Shown here: positions 35,757-44,142 of the stretch, piece by piece
Position numbering within the stretch: the stretch's first letter is position 1
Layout: each line of letters opens with the position of its first letter
Source of the DNA: Ramlibacter monticola
GTDB taxonomy: Bacteria; Pseudomonadota; Gammaproteobacteria; Burkholderiales; Burkholderiaceae_C
DNA: 64,000 bases
Reading direction: 5' to 3'
Assembly: GCF_016722785.1 (NCBI RefSeq)
Contig: NZ_JAEQNE010000001.1
Coordinates: forward strand, 310,001 to 374,000
Made by a program: the position numbers and the translations under genes
The notes under the pieces: model-generated
Told to the model about the DNA's origin: nothing
Database searches by the model: none
What the model saw: only the letters and a program-made list of their open reading frames with translations

Positions 35757-37397
35757 TCAGGAAGATTCCCGCAGTCGCTGGATCAGCGCGTCCACCATGT
35801 TGTCTCCGGGCGACGCCTTCACGCGATTTTCACGCAGCGTGTTCAGCAGTTCCGAGGCGACGACCGACTTGCGGTCGGCCCGGATCAGCACGCCGGCGAT
35901 CGCGTTCTGCACCGTCCACGACCGGGTCTTCGCGAACAGCTGGCGCAGCATGTCGACCGTTTCGCGGTCGGACAGGTAATGGCGGGCCAGCACGTCGAGG
36001 GCCCGGGTCTGCGCGTCCGGCGAGTTCATCCGGGCGATGGCCTGCGTGACCACGCGCAGTTCGTTGGCATCCGCCAGGGGCCGGTGCCGCAGGTAGGCCT
36101 GCGCGATGCGGACATCCGCGTCGACAGGGCTGGCCAGCCGCTCGAGCACGCGATCGCGTGCCTCGGCGTTGCCCAGGCAGGCGAGCACGGCGGAATGCCC
36201 CACGCCGTCGCCGCGGACCTTCGCGGCGAACGCGCCATCGAGCTCGCCGTCCTTGTTCAGGGTGCAGGCCAGGGAGACGTCCGGGCCGGAGACCTCCTTG
36301 CGGGCCAGCACGTCGCCGAGCAGGGCCACCACTTCGTCGCGGCGCTGCTGCGCCGAAAGCCAGCCCAGGTCGTACGCCACGTCGATCATGCGGGCGCGGG
36401 TCACGGGCTCGTCGGCATCGCGCGCGAAGGCGAGATGGCGCTCTCGCGAGGCGCTGTCCCCGGCGATCTGCCCGAGGACCTGCGCCACCTCGGGCTGCTG
36501 GCGGACGCTGGGCGACAGCGTGTCCGTGAGCCGCTCGATCCGGTCCAGCAGCAGGCGCGATTCGGCCGTCGGCCTCTGCAGGATCCCGTGGACGGCCGCC
36601 AGCCTTTGCGCGTCGGAAAGGCGATCGTCGGCGAACTTGCAGATGTCCTGCCGCAGCGGAACGAGGGGATCGCCCTCCCCGATGCCGCGCGCCGCCACCA
36701 GGCCGTGGGAAGAGAACTGCCGCAGCAGGCCGCCGCTCGGGCGGCCCTTGCCGACTTCGGAGCTGCCGGCGCCCTGGAAGTAGCGGCTCAAGACGGAACC
36801 TGCCACGGGACCGAGCGGCGCCACGGAGGAAAAGCCGTAGATCACCGGCACGTCCTTGAACAGCAGCCGCATGCGGTCGCGGCTGCTCTCCCCGCGCTGC
36901 TGCCCGAGCAGGCGCGCGAGCCGCGCTGCCTCGTCCGTGGAGCGGCCCTCGCGCGCGTAGCTCCGCGCCACCTCGCCGGAGATGGTGTGCTGCGCCTGCG
37001 GGTTCATCGTGTTGCAGCCGAACAGGTAGACCTCCTTGAGGTTGGCGAACAGGCTGGGACACGAGCCGGAACAGGAGACGCGTTCCAGTTCCTCGATGGG
37101 CAGGAACTCGTTCTTTTCCAGCGAGTCCGAGAAGAACACGTTGCCCTCGCCGTGGTGCCCGGAGATGACGAGGATGTCGCAGGAGACCTTGGCCTCGCAC
37201 GAGGAGGCCAGCCAGTCGCGGCGGTTGCGCTCCACGAGCTCGACGAACTGGTACTTCTCCGCGGGCAGGAAGCGGCGGAACGTTTCCTTCTCATCGGCGG
37301 AATTGATGGTGATCGTGCACACCGTCTGCTTCCCGGCGAGCGCGAGAAGCGGCAGCAGGCAGGCCGCCAGCAGGCAGAGCGAGCGAACGATGCGCAT
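35757..37397 (-). CDS. Exported caspase-like (clan CD) domain protein with helical repeats, copy B
   Basis: 546 residues from ATG 37397, chosen because AGAGGT lies about 9 nt upstream and a signal peptide follows at once (SLCLLAACLLPLLALAGK). It is a full-length paralogue of copy A. Shared features are VCTITINS, YQFVELVER, CDILVISGHHGEG (His81), CSGSCPS, LKEVYLFGCNT (Cys128) and FKDVPVIYGFSS, followed by a helical repeat region with IAQAYLRHRPLAD. The His-to-Cys spacing is 47 residues in both. Divergence is clear, so the duplication is not recent, and conservation of the dyad argues for function. Confidence 0.8.
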   Translation of the reverse strand: MRIVRSLCLLAACLLPLLALAGKQTVCTITINSADEKETFRRFLPAEKYQFVELVERNRRDWLASSCEAKVSCDILVISGHHGEGNVFFSDSLEKNEFLPIEELERVSCSGSCPSLFANLKEVYLFGCNTMNPQAQHTISGEVARSYAREGRSTDEAARLARLLGQQRGESSRDRMRLLFKDVPVIYGFSSVAPLGPVAGSVLSRYFQGAGSSEVGKGRPSGGLLRQFSSHGLVAARGIGEGDPLVPLRQDICKFADDRLSDAQRLAAVHGILQRPTAESRLLLDRIERLTDTLSPSVRQQPEVAQVLGQIAGDSASRERHLAFARDADEPVTRARMIDVAYDLGWLSAQQRRDEVVALLGDVLARKEVSGPDVSLACTLNKDGELDGAFAAKVRGDGVGHSAVLACLGNAEARDRVLERLASPVDADVRIAQAYLRHRPLADANELRVVTQAIARMNSPDAQTRALDVLARHYLSDRETVDMLRQLFAKTRSWTVQNAIAGVLIRADRKSVVASELLNTLRENRVKASPGDNMVDALIQRLRESS

Positions 37398-37455
37398 GGC
37401 GACCAGACCTCTCGGCAGCGATGAGGCGCCCATGGTCCGCCGCGCCCCGCCCGCA

Positions 37456-37473
37456 GGTTCGTAGGAACGAACC
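37456..37473. repeat. Inverted repeat upstream of caspase-like gene B
   Basis: GGTTCGT (37456-37462) and ACGAACC (37467-37473) form a perfect 7-bp inverted repeat with AGGA between. It lies 59 bp upstream of the gene start and downstream of panB, so it could be an operator or part of panB termination. No T-run adjoins it. Confidence 0.4.
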
Positions 37474-37569
37474 GGACGGGTCGTGTCGGCTTTCGTCGGA
37501 TATGCGCGTGAGTCTCAGGTCGGCTGGGCCGGCATTGCGGCGCTGGCCGGGCGTTCCCGCCCCGCCGCC

Positions 37570-38385
37570 TCAATAGCAATGCAGGGCTGGGTCGGGGAAG
37601 CTCGCGTCCTTCACGGCACCGACGTACCGGCGCACCGCCTCGGCGATGCTCCCGCTGCCTTCCATGAAGTTGCGCACGAAGCGCGGCGGCTGGGCGCTCG
37701 CCAGTCCCAGCATGTCGTGCAGCACCAGCACCTGCCCGCTGCAGTCCGGGCCGGCGCCGATGCCGATGACGGGAATGGACAGCTCGCGGGTGATCGCCGC
37801 GGCGAGGGCCGTGGGGACGAGCTCCAGCACGAGCATGGCGGCGCCGGCTTCGGCCAGCGCCAGCGCGTGCTCCCGCAGCGTGGCGGCCGCGCGCTCGTCA
37901 CGGCCCTGGATGCGCCAGCCCCCCAGCGCATGCACGGATTGCGGCGTCAACCCCAGATGGCCGCAGACCGGAATGCCGCGCTCGCTGAGGAAGCGCACGG
38001 TGGCGGTGGTCCAGCCTCCGCCTTCGAGTTTCACCATCTGCGCGCCGGCCTGCATCAGCGCCGTGGCGCTTCGCAGCGCCTGCTCGCGCGACTCCTGGTA
38101 GCTGCCGAACGGCAGGTCGCCGATCACCCAGGCCGTGCGGCTTCCCTGCGCCACACAGCGCGTGTGGTAGGCCATCTGCTCCAGCGTGACGGGAACGGTG
38201 CTGGAAGCGCCTTGCAGCACCATGCCCAGGGAGTCGCCCACCAGCAGGCAGTCGACGCCGGCTTCGTCCAGCACCCTGGCGAAGGTGCTGTCGTAGCAGG
38301 TGAGCATCGTGAGCTTCTCGCCCCTGGCGTGCATCTCGCGCAGCCGATGCAAGGTGAGCGGCTTGCGGCCGGAAGGGGTGCCCAT
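37570..38385 (-). CDS. panB: 3-methyl-2-oxobutanoate hydroxymethyltransferase
   Basis: 271 residues, standard for PanB, which makes ketopantoate from 2-oxoisovalerate with methylene-tetrahydrofolate. Diagnostic segments are [64 protein letters not shown] and [20 protein letters not shown]. It starts 10 bp after panD on the same strand, forming a pantothenate pair. It is the downstream gene. Confident assignment. Confidence 0.97.
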   Translation of the reverse strand: MGTPSGRKPLTLHRLREMHARGEKLTMLTCYDSTFARVLDEAGVDCLLVGDSLGMVLQGASSTVPVTLEQMAYHTRCVAQGSRTAWVIGDLPFGSYQESREQALRSATALMQAGAQMVKLEGGGWTTATVRFLSERGIPVCGHLGLTPQSVHALGGWRIQGRDERAAATLREHALALAEAGAAMLVLELVPTALAAAITRELSIPVIGIGAGPDCSGQVLVLHDMLGLASAQPPRFVRNFMEGSGSIAEAVRRYVGAVKDASFPDPALHCY

Positions 38386-38395
38386 GGTTGGCCGC

Positions 38396-38776
38396 TCAGA
38401 GCTGCTGCACGGGGACGAAGTCGCGCGTGGCGAGCTGCCGGTTCGCCTCGTCGACGAACACCAGCTTCGGCTTGTGCGCCGGCACCTGGTCCTCGTGCAC
38501 CTGGGCGAAGGCGGCGATGATGAGGAGATCTCCCACCGCCGCCCGGCGCGCGGCCGAACCGTTGACGGAAATCATCCCGGAGCCGCGCTGCCCCTTGATG
38601 GCGTAGGTGACGAAGCGCTCGCCGTTGTCGACGTTCCAGACGTGGATCTGCTCGTTCTCGACGATGCCGGCGGCTTCCAGCAGGTTCTCGTCGATGGCGC
38701 AGGAGCCCTCGTAATGAAGCTCGCAATGCGTCACGGCGACGCGGTGGATCTTGGAATTCAGCAACGTACGGTACAC
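38396..38776 (-). CDS. panD: Aspartate 1-decarboxylase precursor
   Basis: 126 residues. PanD makes beta-alanine for pantothenate. The proenzyme self-cleaves between Gly and Ser to form a pyruvoyl group; the site is in [14 protein letters not shown] (Gly24-Ser25). [14 protein letters not shown] at the N-terminus and [10 protein letters not shown] are also typical. First gene of the panD-panB pair. The 159 bp upstream, to the end of paaY, holds its probable promoter, though I could not define the boxes. Confidence 0.97.
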   Translation of the reverse strand: MYRTLLNSKIHRVAVTHCELHYEGSCAIDENLLEAAGIVENEQIHVWNVDNGERFVTYAIKGQRGSGMISVNGSAARRAAVGDLLIIAAFAQVHEDQVPAHKPKLVFVDEANRQLATRDFVPVQQL

Positions 38777-38935
38777 GCGCGCGTCTCCTCATCGCCGCCG
38801 CGATGTTGCGGCGCACCATTCTAGAGTCAGCTTGGGCGACCACCCTGAGTGTCCGCAGGCCGCCGGGGATATTCGGTGTCGGGGCGAGGCTTCCTCGCGC
38901 GCCGCGCGCCGGGATTGCGGAAACCCGCGCGCTCC

Positions 38936-39502
38936 TCAGCTTCCGGATGCCCCCCGGCCCGGTCCCGGCTCCGCCAGCGGTTCCGTCTGCCGCGACGTCG
39001 CCAGGGCCCGCCGCGCCAGCTCCTGGTACAGCAGCGTGCCCTGGTGCTTGCGCGCGATTTCCGCTTCGGTGAGTGGTCGCCTGGGCTGCGCGGGCATGCC
39101 CGCGACGAGCGTGCGGGCGGACACCCTGGTGCCCGCGGGGACGAACGCACACGCCGCGACCATGGCCTGCTCGCCGATCTCCGCGCCGTCCATCACGACC
39201 GCCTTGATCCCGACCAAGGCGCCGCGCCGCACGACGCAGCCGTGGAGCACCGCACCGTGGCCGATGTGCCCGTCCGCCTCCACGAGCACCTGCGCGTCGG
39301 GGAAGCTGTGGAGGACGCAGCCGTCCTGCACGTTCGCCCCCGCCTCCAGCACGATGCGGCCGAAGTCGCCGCGCAGCGAGGCGCACGGGCCGACGTAGCA
39401 GTCCGGGCCGACGACCACGTCCCCGGTCAGGACGGCCGTGGGATGCACGTACGCGGTGGGATCGACCACAGGAATCAAGCCATCGATGGAATAACAGGGC
39501 AT
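38936..39502 (-). CDS. paaY: PaaY-like hexapeptide-repeat thioesterase (gamma carbonic anhydrase fold)
   Basis: 188 residues from ATG 39502, preceded by GGAGA; the frame extends upstream without a ribosome-binding site. It matches PaaY closely: YSIDGLIPVVDPTAYVHPTA, ASLRGDFGRI, DGHIGHGAVLHGC and GIKAVVMDGAEIGE. The left-handed beta-helix repeats and metal His residues (HIGHGAVLHG) are present. PaaY hydrolyses CoA thioesters that stall ring-degradation pathways. Its place at the end of the cyclohexanecarboxylate operon, rather than in a paa cluster, suggests it relieves CoA trapping by alicyclic intermediates; that role is inferred. Confidence 0.88.
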   Translation of the reverse strand: MPCYSIDGLIPVVDPTAYVHPTAVLTGDVVVGPDCYVGPCASLRGDFGRIVLEAGANVQDGCVLHSFPDAQVLVEADGHIGHGAVLHGCVVRRGALVGIKAVVMDGAEIGEQAMVAACAFVPAGTRVSARTLVAGMPAQPRRPLTEAEIARKHQGTLLYQELARRALATSRQTEPLAEPGPGRGASGS

Positions 39503-39546
39503 CTCGAATCTCCGATGGACGTGCTTCGGGCAGGCACTGTTTCGTT

Positions 39547-39909
39547 TCAATACCGCGCCGCCCGAATCGCCGGCACGGATTCGGGATTGACGAGGGTGCT
39601 GAGATCGCCCGGATCCTCACCGAGCCAGGCGGCGCGGATCACGCGGCGCATGACTTTCATGTTGCGGGTGCGCGGCAGGTCGGCAACGAGGGCGACTTCG
39701 GCCGGCCGGAAGGCCCCGCCCAGGCCGGCGACGACAGCGGCCGACAGGGCCTTCACCTCGGTGCCACCGCCTGCGGCGAAGCCGACCACCATGCGGATCG
39801 GGCGACTCGGCCAGGCCTGCGCGAAGGCGCTGGCGCCGAGCAGCGCGATGGCGCCGGCGAGGGCGGCGGTGCGAGGCCAGCGGCGCGGCGAGGAGCAGGT
39901 AGCGGTCAT
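39547..39909 (-). pseudogene. In-frame chimera: transporter binding-protein N-terminus joined to acyl-CoA ligase C-terminus
   Basis: The frame encodes 120 residues from two unrelated proteins. Residues 1 to about 51 are the signal peptide and first strand of a tripartite tricarboxylate transporter binding protein (Bug type; AQAWPSRPIRMVVGFAAGGG). The rest is the extreme C-terminus of an acetyl-CoA-synthetase-like ligase (FRPAEVALVADLPRTRNMKV and RRVIRAAWLGEDPGDLSTLV). The join is in frame near 39756, and the start retains a good GGAGACG ribosome-binding site. The simplest explanation is a deletion that removed most of two adjacent genes. The product is probably non-functional but may still be made and exported. 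Confidence 0.85.
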
Positions 39910-39951
39910 GGGTCGTCTCCTTGTGAGCGGGGTGCAGGGACTCGCGCGTGT

Positions 39952-40887
39952 TCAGCCGAGGGCCTGGACCAGTTCGGGCACGGCGATGAAGAGGTCGGCC
40001 TCCAGGCCGTAGTCGGCGACGCTGAAGATCGGCGCCTCGGGGTCCTTGTTGATCGCGACGATCACCTTGCTGTCCTTCATGCCGGCCAGGTGCTGGATCG
40101 CCCCGCTGATGCCCGCGCCGATGTACAGCTGCGGCGCAACGATCTTCCCCGTCTGCCCCACCTGCCAGTCGTTGGGGGCATAGCCGGCATCCACAGCGGC
40201 GCGGCTCGCACCCAGCGCGGCGCCGAGCTTGTCCGCCAGCGGCGCGAGGACCTCGTTGAACTTGTCGCTGCTCCCCAGCGCCCGTCCGCCGGAAACGACG
40301 ACCTTGGCAGCGGTGAGCTCGGGGCGGTCGCTGCTGGCGATCTCGGCGCCGACGCATGACGACGTTCCCGCGTCGGCCACGGCAGCGACGCTCTCGACGG
40401 GCGCGCTGCAACCCGTGACTGCTGCCGGCTCGAAGGCGGTCGTGCGCACCGTGACGACCTTCACCGGGTCGGCGCTTTGCACGGTGGCGATGACGTTGCC
40501 CGCGTGGATCGGCCGCTCGAAGGTGTCGGCGCTCACCACCTTGGTGATGTCGGAGACCTGCGCGACATCCAGCAGGGCCGCCACGCGCGGTGCGACGTTC
40601 TTGCCGCCCGCGGTGGCGGGAAAGGCGATGTGGCTGTAGCCGCCGGCGAGCGCCACGACCTGCGCCGCGACGTTCTCGGCGAGCCCGGCGGCGAGCTGCG
40701 GCGCGTCGGCCAGCAGCACCTTGGCGACGCCGGCGATCCTGCTCGCGGCTTCGGCCACCCCCTGCGCGCCATGGCCGGCGACGAGGATGTGCAAATCGCC
40801 GCCGGCCTGCGCGGCGGCCGTGACGGCGTGGAGCGTGGCGCCCTTCAGGACGGCGTTGTCGTGTTCCGCGATGACGAGAGCGGTCAT
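39952..40887 (-). CDS. etfA: Electron transfer flavoprotein alpha subunit
   Basis: 311 residues, full length. The N-terminal domain begins [21 protein letters not shown]. The C-terminal FAD domain has [34 protein letters not shown] and [17 protein letters not shown]. With EtfB it accepts electrons from acyl-CoA dehydrogenases and passes them to ETF:quinone oxidoreductase. It lies 34 bp downstream of etfB and inside the ali/bad operon, where AliB is the obvious donor. Confidence 0.96.
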   Translation of the reverse strand: MTALVIAEHDNAVLKGATLHAVTAAAQAGGDLHILVAGHGAQGVAEAASRIAGVAKVLLADAPQLAAGLAENVAAQVVALAGGYSHIAFPATAGGKNVAPRVAALLDVAQVSDITKVVSADTFERPIHAGNVIATVQSADPVKVVTVRTTAFEPAAVTGCSAPVESVAAVADAGTSSCVGAEIASSDRPELTAAKVVVSGGRALGSSDKFNEVLAPLADKLGAALGASRAAVDAGYAPNDWQVGQTGKIVAPQLYIGAGISGAIQHLAGMKDSKVIVAINKDPEAPIFSVADYGLEADLFIAVPELVQALG

Positions 40888-40921
40888 TGATGAATCTCCG
40901 GGTTGCCTGGCGTGGCGATCG

Positions 40922-41671
40922 TCAGATCACCTTCGCCTCGTTCTTCAGTTTCGCGACCAGCGTCGCCACGTCCGCCACCTTGATCCCCGCAGCGCGCTTC
41001 GGCGGCTCGCTCACCTTGAGCGTCTTCAGCCGGGGCGTGACGTCCACACCGAGGTCCATCGGACGCACCGTCTCCAGCGGCTTCTTCTTCGCCTTCATGA
41101 TGCTGGGGAGCGTCACGTAGCGCGGCTCGTTCAGGCGCAGGTCGGCGGTCACCACCGCGGGCAGCTTCAGCTCCAGGGTCTCCAGCCCGCCGTCGACCTC
41201 GCGCGTGACCCTTGCCTTGCCGTCTGCCACCTCCAGCTTCGAGGCGAAGGTGGCCTGCGGCAGCCCCGCCAGCGCCGCCAGCATCTGGCCGGTCTGGTTG
41301 GCGTCGTCGTCGATGGCCTGCTTGCCGAGGACGAGCAGGGAGGGCCGCTCCTTGTCCGCCAGCGCCTTGAGCAGCTTCGCGACCGCGAGCGGCTGCAGCT
41401 CCTCGCTCGTCTCCACCAGGATGGCGCGGTCGGCGCCGATGGCCATCGCCGTCCGCAGGGTCTCCTGGCACTGCGCGGGCCCGCAGGACACCGCCACGAC
41501 CTCCGTGGCCACGCCCTGCTCCTTCAGGCGCACTGCCTCCTCCACCGCGATCTCGTCGAACGGGTTCATGCTCATCTTCACGTTGGCGAGGTCGACGCCG
41601 CTGCCGTCGTTCCGGACCCGGACCTTCACGTTGAAATCGACCACGCGCTTGACGCACACCATGACTTTCAT
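40922..41671 (-). CDS. etfB: Electron transfer flavoprotein beta subunit
   Basis: 249 residues. Typical elements are [55 protein letters not shown] and the signature block with [20 protein letters not shown]. It binds AMP and forms the heterodimer with EtfA. It lies 18 bp downstream of badK, so etfBA are cotranscribed with the cyclohexanecarboxylate genes. Confidence 0.97.
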   Translation of the reverse strand: MKVMVCVKRVVDFNVKVRVRNDGSGVDLANVKMSMNPFDEIAVEEAVRLKEQGVATEVVAVSCGPAQCQETLRTAMAIGADRAILVETSEELQPLAVAKLLKALADKERPSLLVLGKQAIDDDANQTGQMLAALAGLPQATFASKLEVADGKARVTREVDGGLETLELKLPAVVTADLRLNEPRYVTLPSIMKAKKKPLETVRPMDLGVDVTPRLKTLKVSEPPKRAAGIKVADVATLVAKLKNEAKVI

Positions 41672-41689
41672 CGAAACGCTCTCCTGGGT

Positions 41690-42472
41690 TCAGCGATGGG
41701 AAAACCGGGGCGGACGCTTGTCGAGGAAGGCCCGCATGCCCTCGTGCGCGTCCTCGCTGGCAAAGCGGGCGTGCAACTGCCGCCGCTCGAAGCCGATGCC
41801 TTCGCCGAGCGCCGACTCATAGGTCCGGTTGACGGACTCCTTGATCGCCATGAGCGCGGGCAACGAGTAGGCGGCGATCGTCGCGGCGAGCGCGAGCGTC
41901 TCCTCGAACAGGCGCTCGTCGGGCACCACGCGCGACACCAGGCCGTAGCGGTCCGCCTCGGCGGCATCCAGCGCGCGGGCCGAGAGGCACATGTCCATCG
42001 CCTTCGCCTTGCCGACGGCGCGGGGCAACCGCTGCGTGCCGCCTGCGCCCGGCAGCATCGCGAGCTTGATCTCCGGCAGCGCGAAGCGCGCGCTCTCGCC
42101 GGCGACCACGATGTCGCACGCCAGCGCGAGCTCGCAGCCGCCGCCCATCGCAAACCCGGCGACGGCGGCCAGCACGGGCTTGCGCACGCGGCGGATCGTC
42201 TCCCAGTTGCGGGTGATGAAGTCACTGCGGTAGACGTCCATGTAGGTCCAGTCGACCATCGCCGCGATGTCGGCGCCGGCCGCGAATGCCCTGGCACCGC
42301 CGGCGATGACGATCGCGCCGACCGCGTCGTCGGCGTCGAACGCGAGCAGCGCCTCCCCGAGGCGGTCCATGAGTTCGTCGTTCAGCGCATTGAGCTGCCG
42401 CGGGCGGTTCAGCGTCGCGAGGCCCACGCGGCCGATGCGCTCGGTGAGGACGACCGGCTCGTCGGGCTTCAC
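41690..42472 (-). CDS. badK: Cyclohex-1-ene-1-carboxyl-CoA hydratase (crotonase family)
   Basis: 260 residues. The GTG start overlaps the aliA stop. Crotonase features are AFAAGADIAAM, AGFAMGGGCELALACD and LPEIKLAMLPGAGGTQRLPR, which holds both catalytic Glu residues. The segment YRSDFITRNWETIRRVRKPV is what I recall from BadK. It would add water to cyclohex-1-ene-1-carboxyl-CoA to give 2-hydroxycyclohexanecarboxyl-CoA. The crotonase family call is certain; the specific name rests on resemblance and on the surrounding ali/bad genes. Confidence 0.87.
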   Translation of the reverse strand: MKPDEPVVLTERIGRVGLATLNRPRQLNALNDELMDRLGEALLAFDADDAVGAIVIAGGARAFAAGADIAAMVDWTYMDVYRSDFITRNWETIRRVRKPVLAAVAGFAMGGGCELALACDIVVAGESARFALPEIKLAMLPGAGGTQRLPRAVGKAKAMDMCLSARALDAAEADRYGLVSRVVPDERLFEETLALAATIAAYSLPALMAIKESVNRTYESALGEGIGFERRQLHARFASEDAHEGMRAFLDKRPPRFSHR

Positions 42473-44112
42473 AGCGTCCCCTCCCGCAGCATCTCGCGCA
42501 GGCGGAACTTCTGGATCTTGCCGGAGGGCGTCGTCGGCATGGCATCGCGCACCACCAGGCGCTCCGGGACGTACTGCAGCGCCACCTTCTGCGACTTCAT
42601 GAATTCGACCATGCCGGCAAAATCCAGCGTGTGGCCGGCCTTCGGCACGACGACGGCGCAGGCGCGCTCGCCGAGGCGCTCGTCGGGGTACGCCACGATC
42701 GCCGCCTGCGCGACGGCCGGATGGCGATACAGCAGCGACTCGATCTCCACCACCGGGATGTTCTCGCCGCCGCGGATGATGACGTCCTTGCTGCGTCCGC
42801 TGATGCGGATGTAGCCTGCCTCGTCCAGGCACGCGAGGTCGCCGGTGTCGAACCAGCCTTCGGCATCCGTGCCGTTCCACTGCGGCCGCCTCAGGTAGCC
42901 GCCGAAGTTGGAGCAGGAGCGCACGAGCAGCTTGCCGCTCTCGCCGGCGGGCAGCGGGCTGCCAGCGAAGTCGACCACCTTCACCTCGACGCCGGGGAGC
43001 GGGCAGCCGTCGGTGTTGACGGCGCGCTCGTCGTCGTCGTCCAGCCGGATCAGCGTGACCGCCCCCGTCTCCGTCATGCCCCAGGCGGAGACGATCTTGG
43101 TCCCCAGCAGGGACCGCGCCTGCTCGACCAGCGGTCCCGGGATGGGCGCGCCCGCGCAGAGGAAAGTCCTCAGCGTCGGAACGCCCTGCCCCGATTCCTG
43201 CACCGCGCGGGTGAGGTCCGTGAGGAATGGCGTGGAGGCCATGGTGAACGACACGCGCTCGGCGCGGATCGTCTCGACCGCCTTCTTCGGCTCCCACACG
43301 TCCTGCAGCACGGCGCTGCCGCGCAGCAGGATGGGCATCATCAGGCCGTACATGAAGCCGGTCTGGTGCGCCATGGGGGACGCCATGAGCACGACGTCGT
43401 CGGACGTCAGCTCCAGGCGCCGGGCGTACGGGACGATGTTGGACATCAGTGTGTTGGCCGAATGCATCACGCCCTTGGGCTCGCCCGTCGTGCCGGAAGT
43501 GAACATCAATTGGGTGACGTCGTCCGGGCCGGGTCGTTGCCCGCCGAGGATCCCGGTTGCATCCGGCTCCTTCTCCCACGCGGGCCCGCTCAGAAGCGTC
43601 TCGAAGGCGTCCGGCCCCTCGCCGTCCACGACGACGACGCGCCGCAGCGCCGGCAACGTGGACTGCAGGGCACGCGCCATCGCCTCGTGGTCGAAACCGC
43701 GGAAAACCTTCGGGACGATGAGCACCTTGGCTTCGCTGTGCCCGAGCATGAACGCGAGCTCGCGCTCGCGAAAGATGTGCATCAGCGGATTGAGCACCGC
43801 GCCGATGCGCGAGCAGGCCAGGTACGCGACGCTGAACTGCCACCAGTTGGGCAGCTGCATCGCCACGACATCGTTGCGCGCGACACCGATGCGCGCGAGG
43901 CCGACCGCCACGCGGTCCGCGAGCACCCCGAGCTCGCGGTAGGTGAAGCGGCGCACCTCGCCGGTCTCCACGCGGATTGCGGTGAGGGCGAGCTTGTCGG
44001 GGACTGCCGCGATGCAGGCATCGAGTTCGTCGTTGATGGTGCGGTCGGGCCAGTAGCCCTCGGCGATGCACTCGGCGCGTCGCGGCGCGAGCAATACGGG
44101 ATCGAACTCCAT
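42469..44112 (-). CDS. aliA: Cyclohexanecarboxylate-CoA ligase
   Basis: 547 residues of the AMP-forming ligase family. Motifs are LMFTSGTTGEPKGVMHS, the A5 motif WGMTETGA, the hinge GRSKDVIIRGGENIPVVEIE and the C-terminal Lys in TTPSGKIQKFRLRE. The N-terminal ECIAEGYWPDRTINDELDAC is typical of AliA-like ligases. It activates cyclohexanecarboxylate to its CoA ester, the entry step. It starts 30 bp after aliB and overlaps badK by 4 nt. Confidence 0.88.
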   Translation of the reverse strand: MEFDPVLLAPRRAECIAEGYWPDRTINDELDACIAAVPDKLALTAIRVETGEVRRFTYRELGVLADRVAVGLARIGVARNDVVAMQLPNWWQFSVAYLACSRIGAVLNPLMHIFRERELAFMLGHSEAKVLIVPKVFRGFDHEAMARALQSTLPALRRVVVVDGEGPDAFETLLSGPAWEKEPDATGILGGQRPGPDDVTQLMFTSGTTGEPKGVMHSANTLMSNIVPYARRLELTSDDVVLMASPMAHQTGFMYGLMMPILLRGSAVLQDVWEPKKAVETIRAERVSFTMASTPFLTDLTRAVQESGQGVPTLRTFLCAGAPIPGPLVEQARSLLGTKIVSAWGMTETGAVTLIRLDDDDERAVNTDGCPLPGVEVKVVDFAGSPLPAGESGKLLVRSCSNFGGYLRRPQWNGTDAEGWFDTGDLACLDEAGYIRISGRSKDVIIRGGENIPVVEIESLLYRHPAVAQAAIVAYPDERLGERACAVVVPKAGHTLDFAGMVEFMKSQKVALQYVPERLVVRDAMPTTPSGKIQKFRLREMLREGTL

Positions 44113-44142
44113 GAAGCCTCCTCGGTTTCCGTGCTGTGGGGG

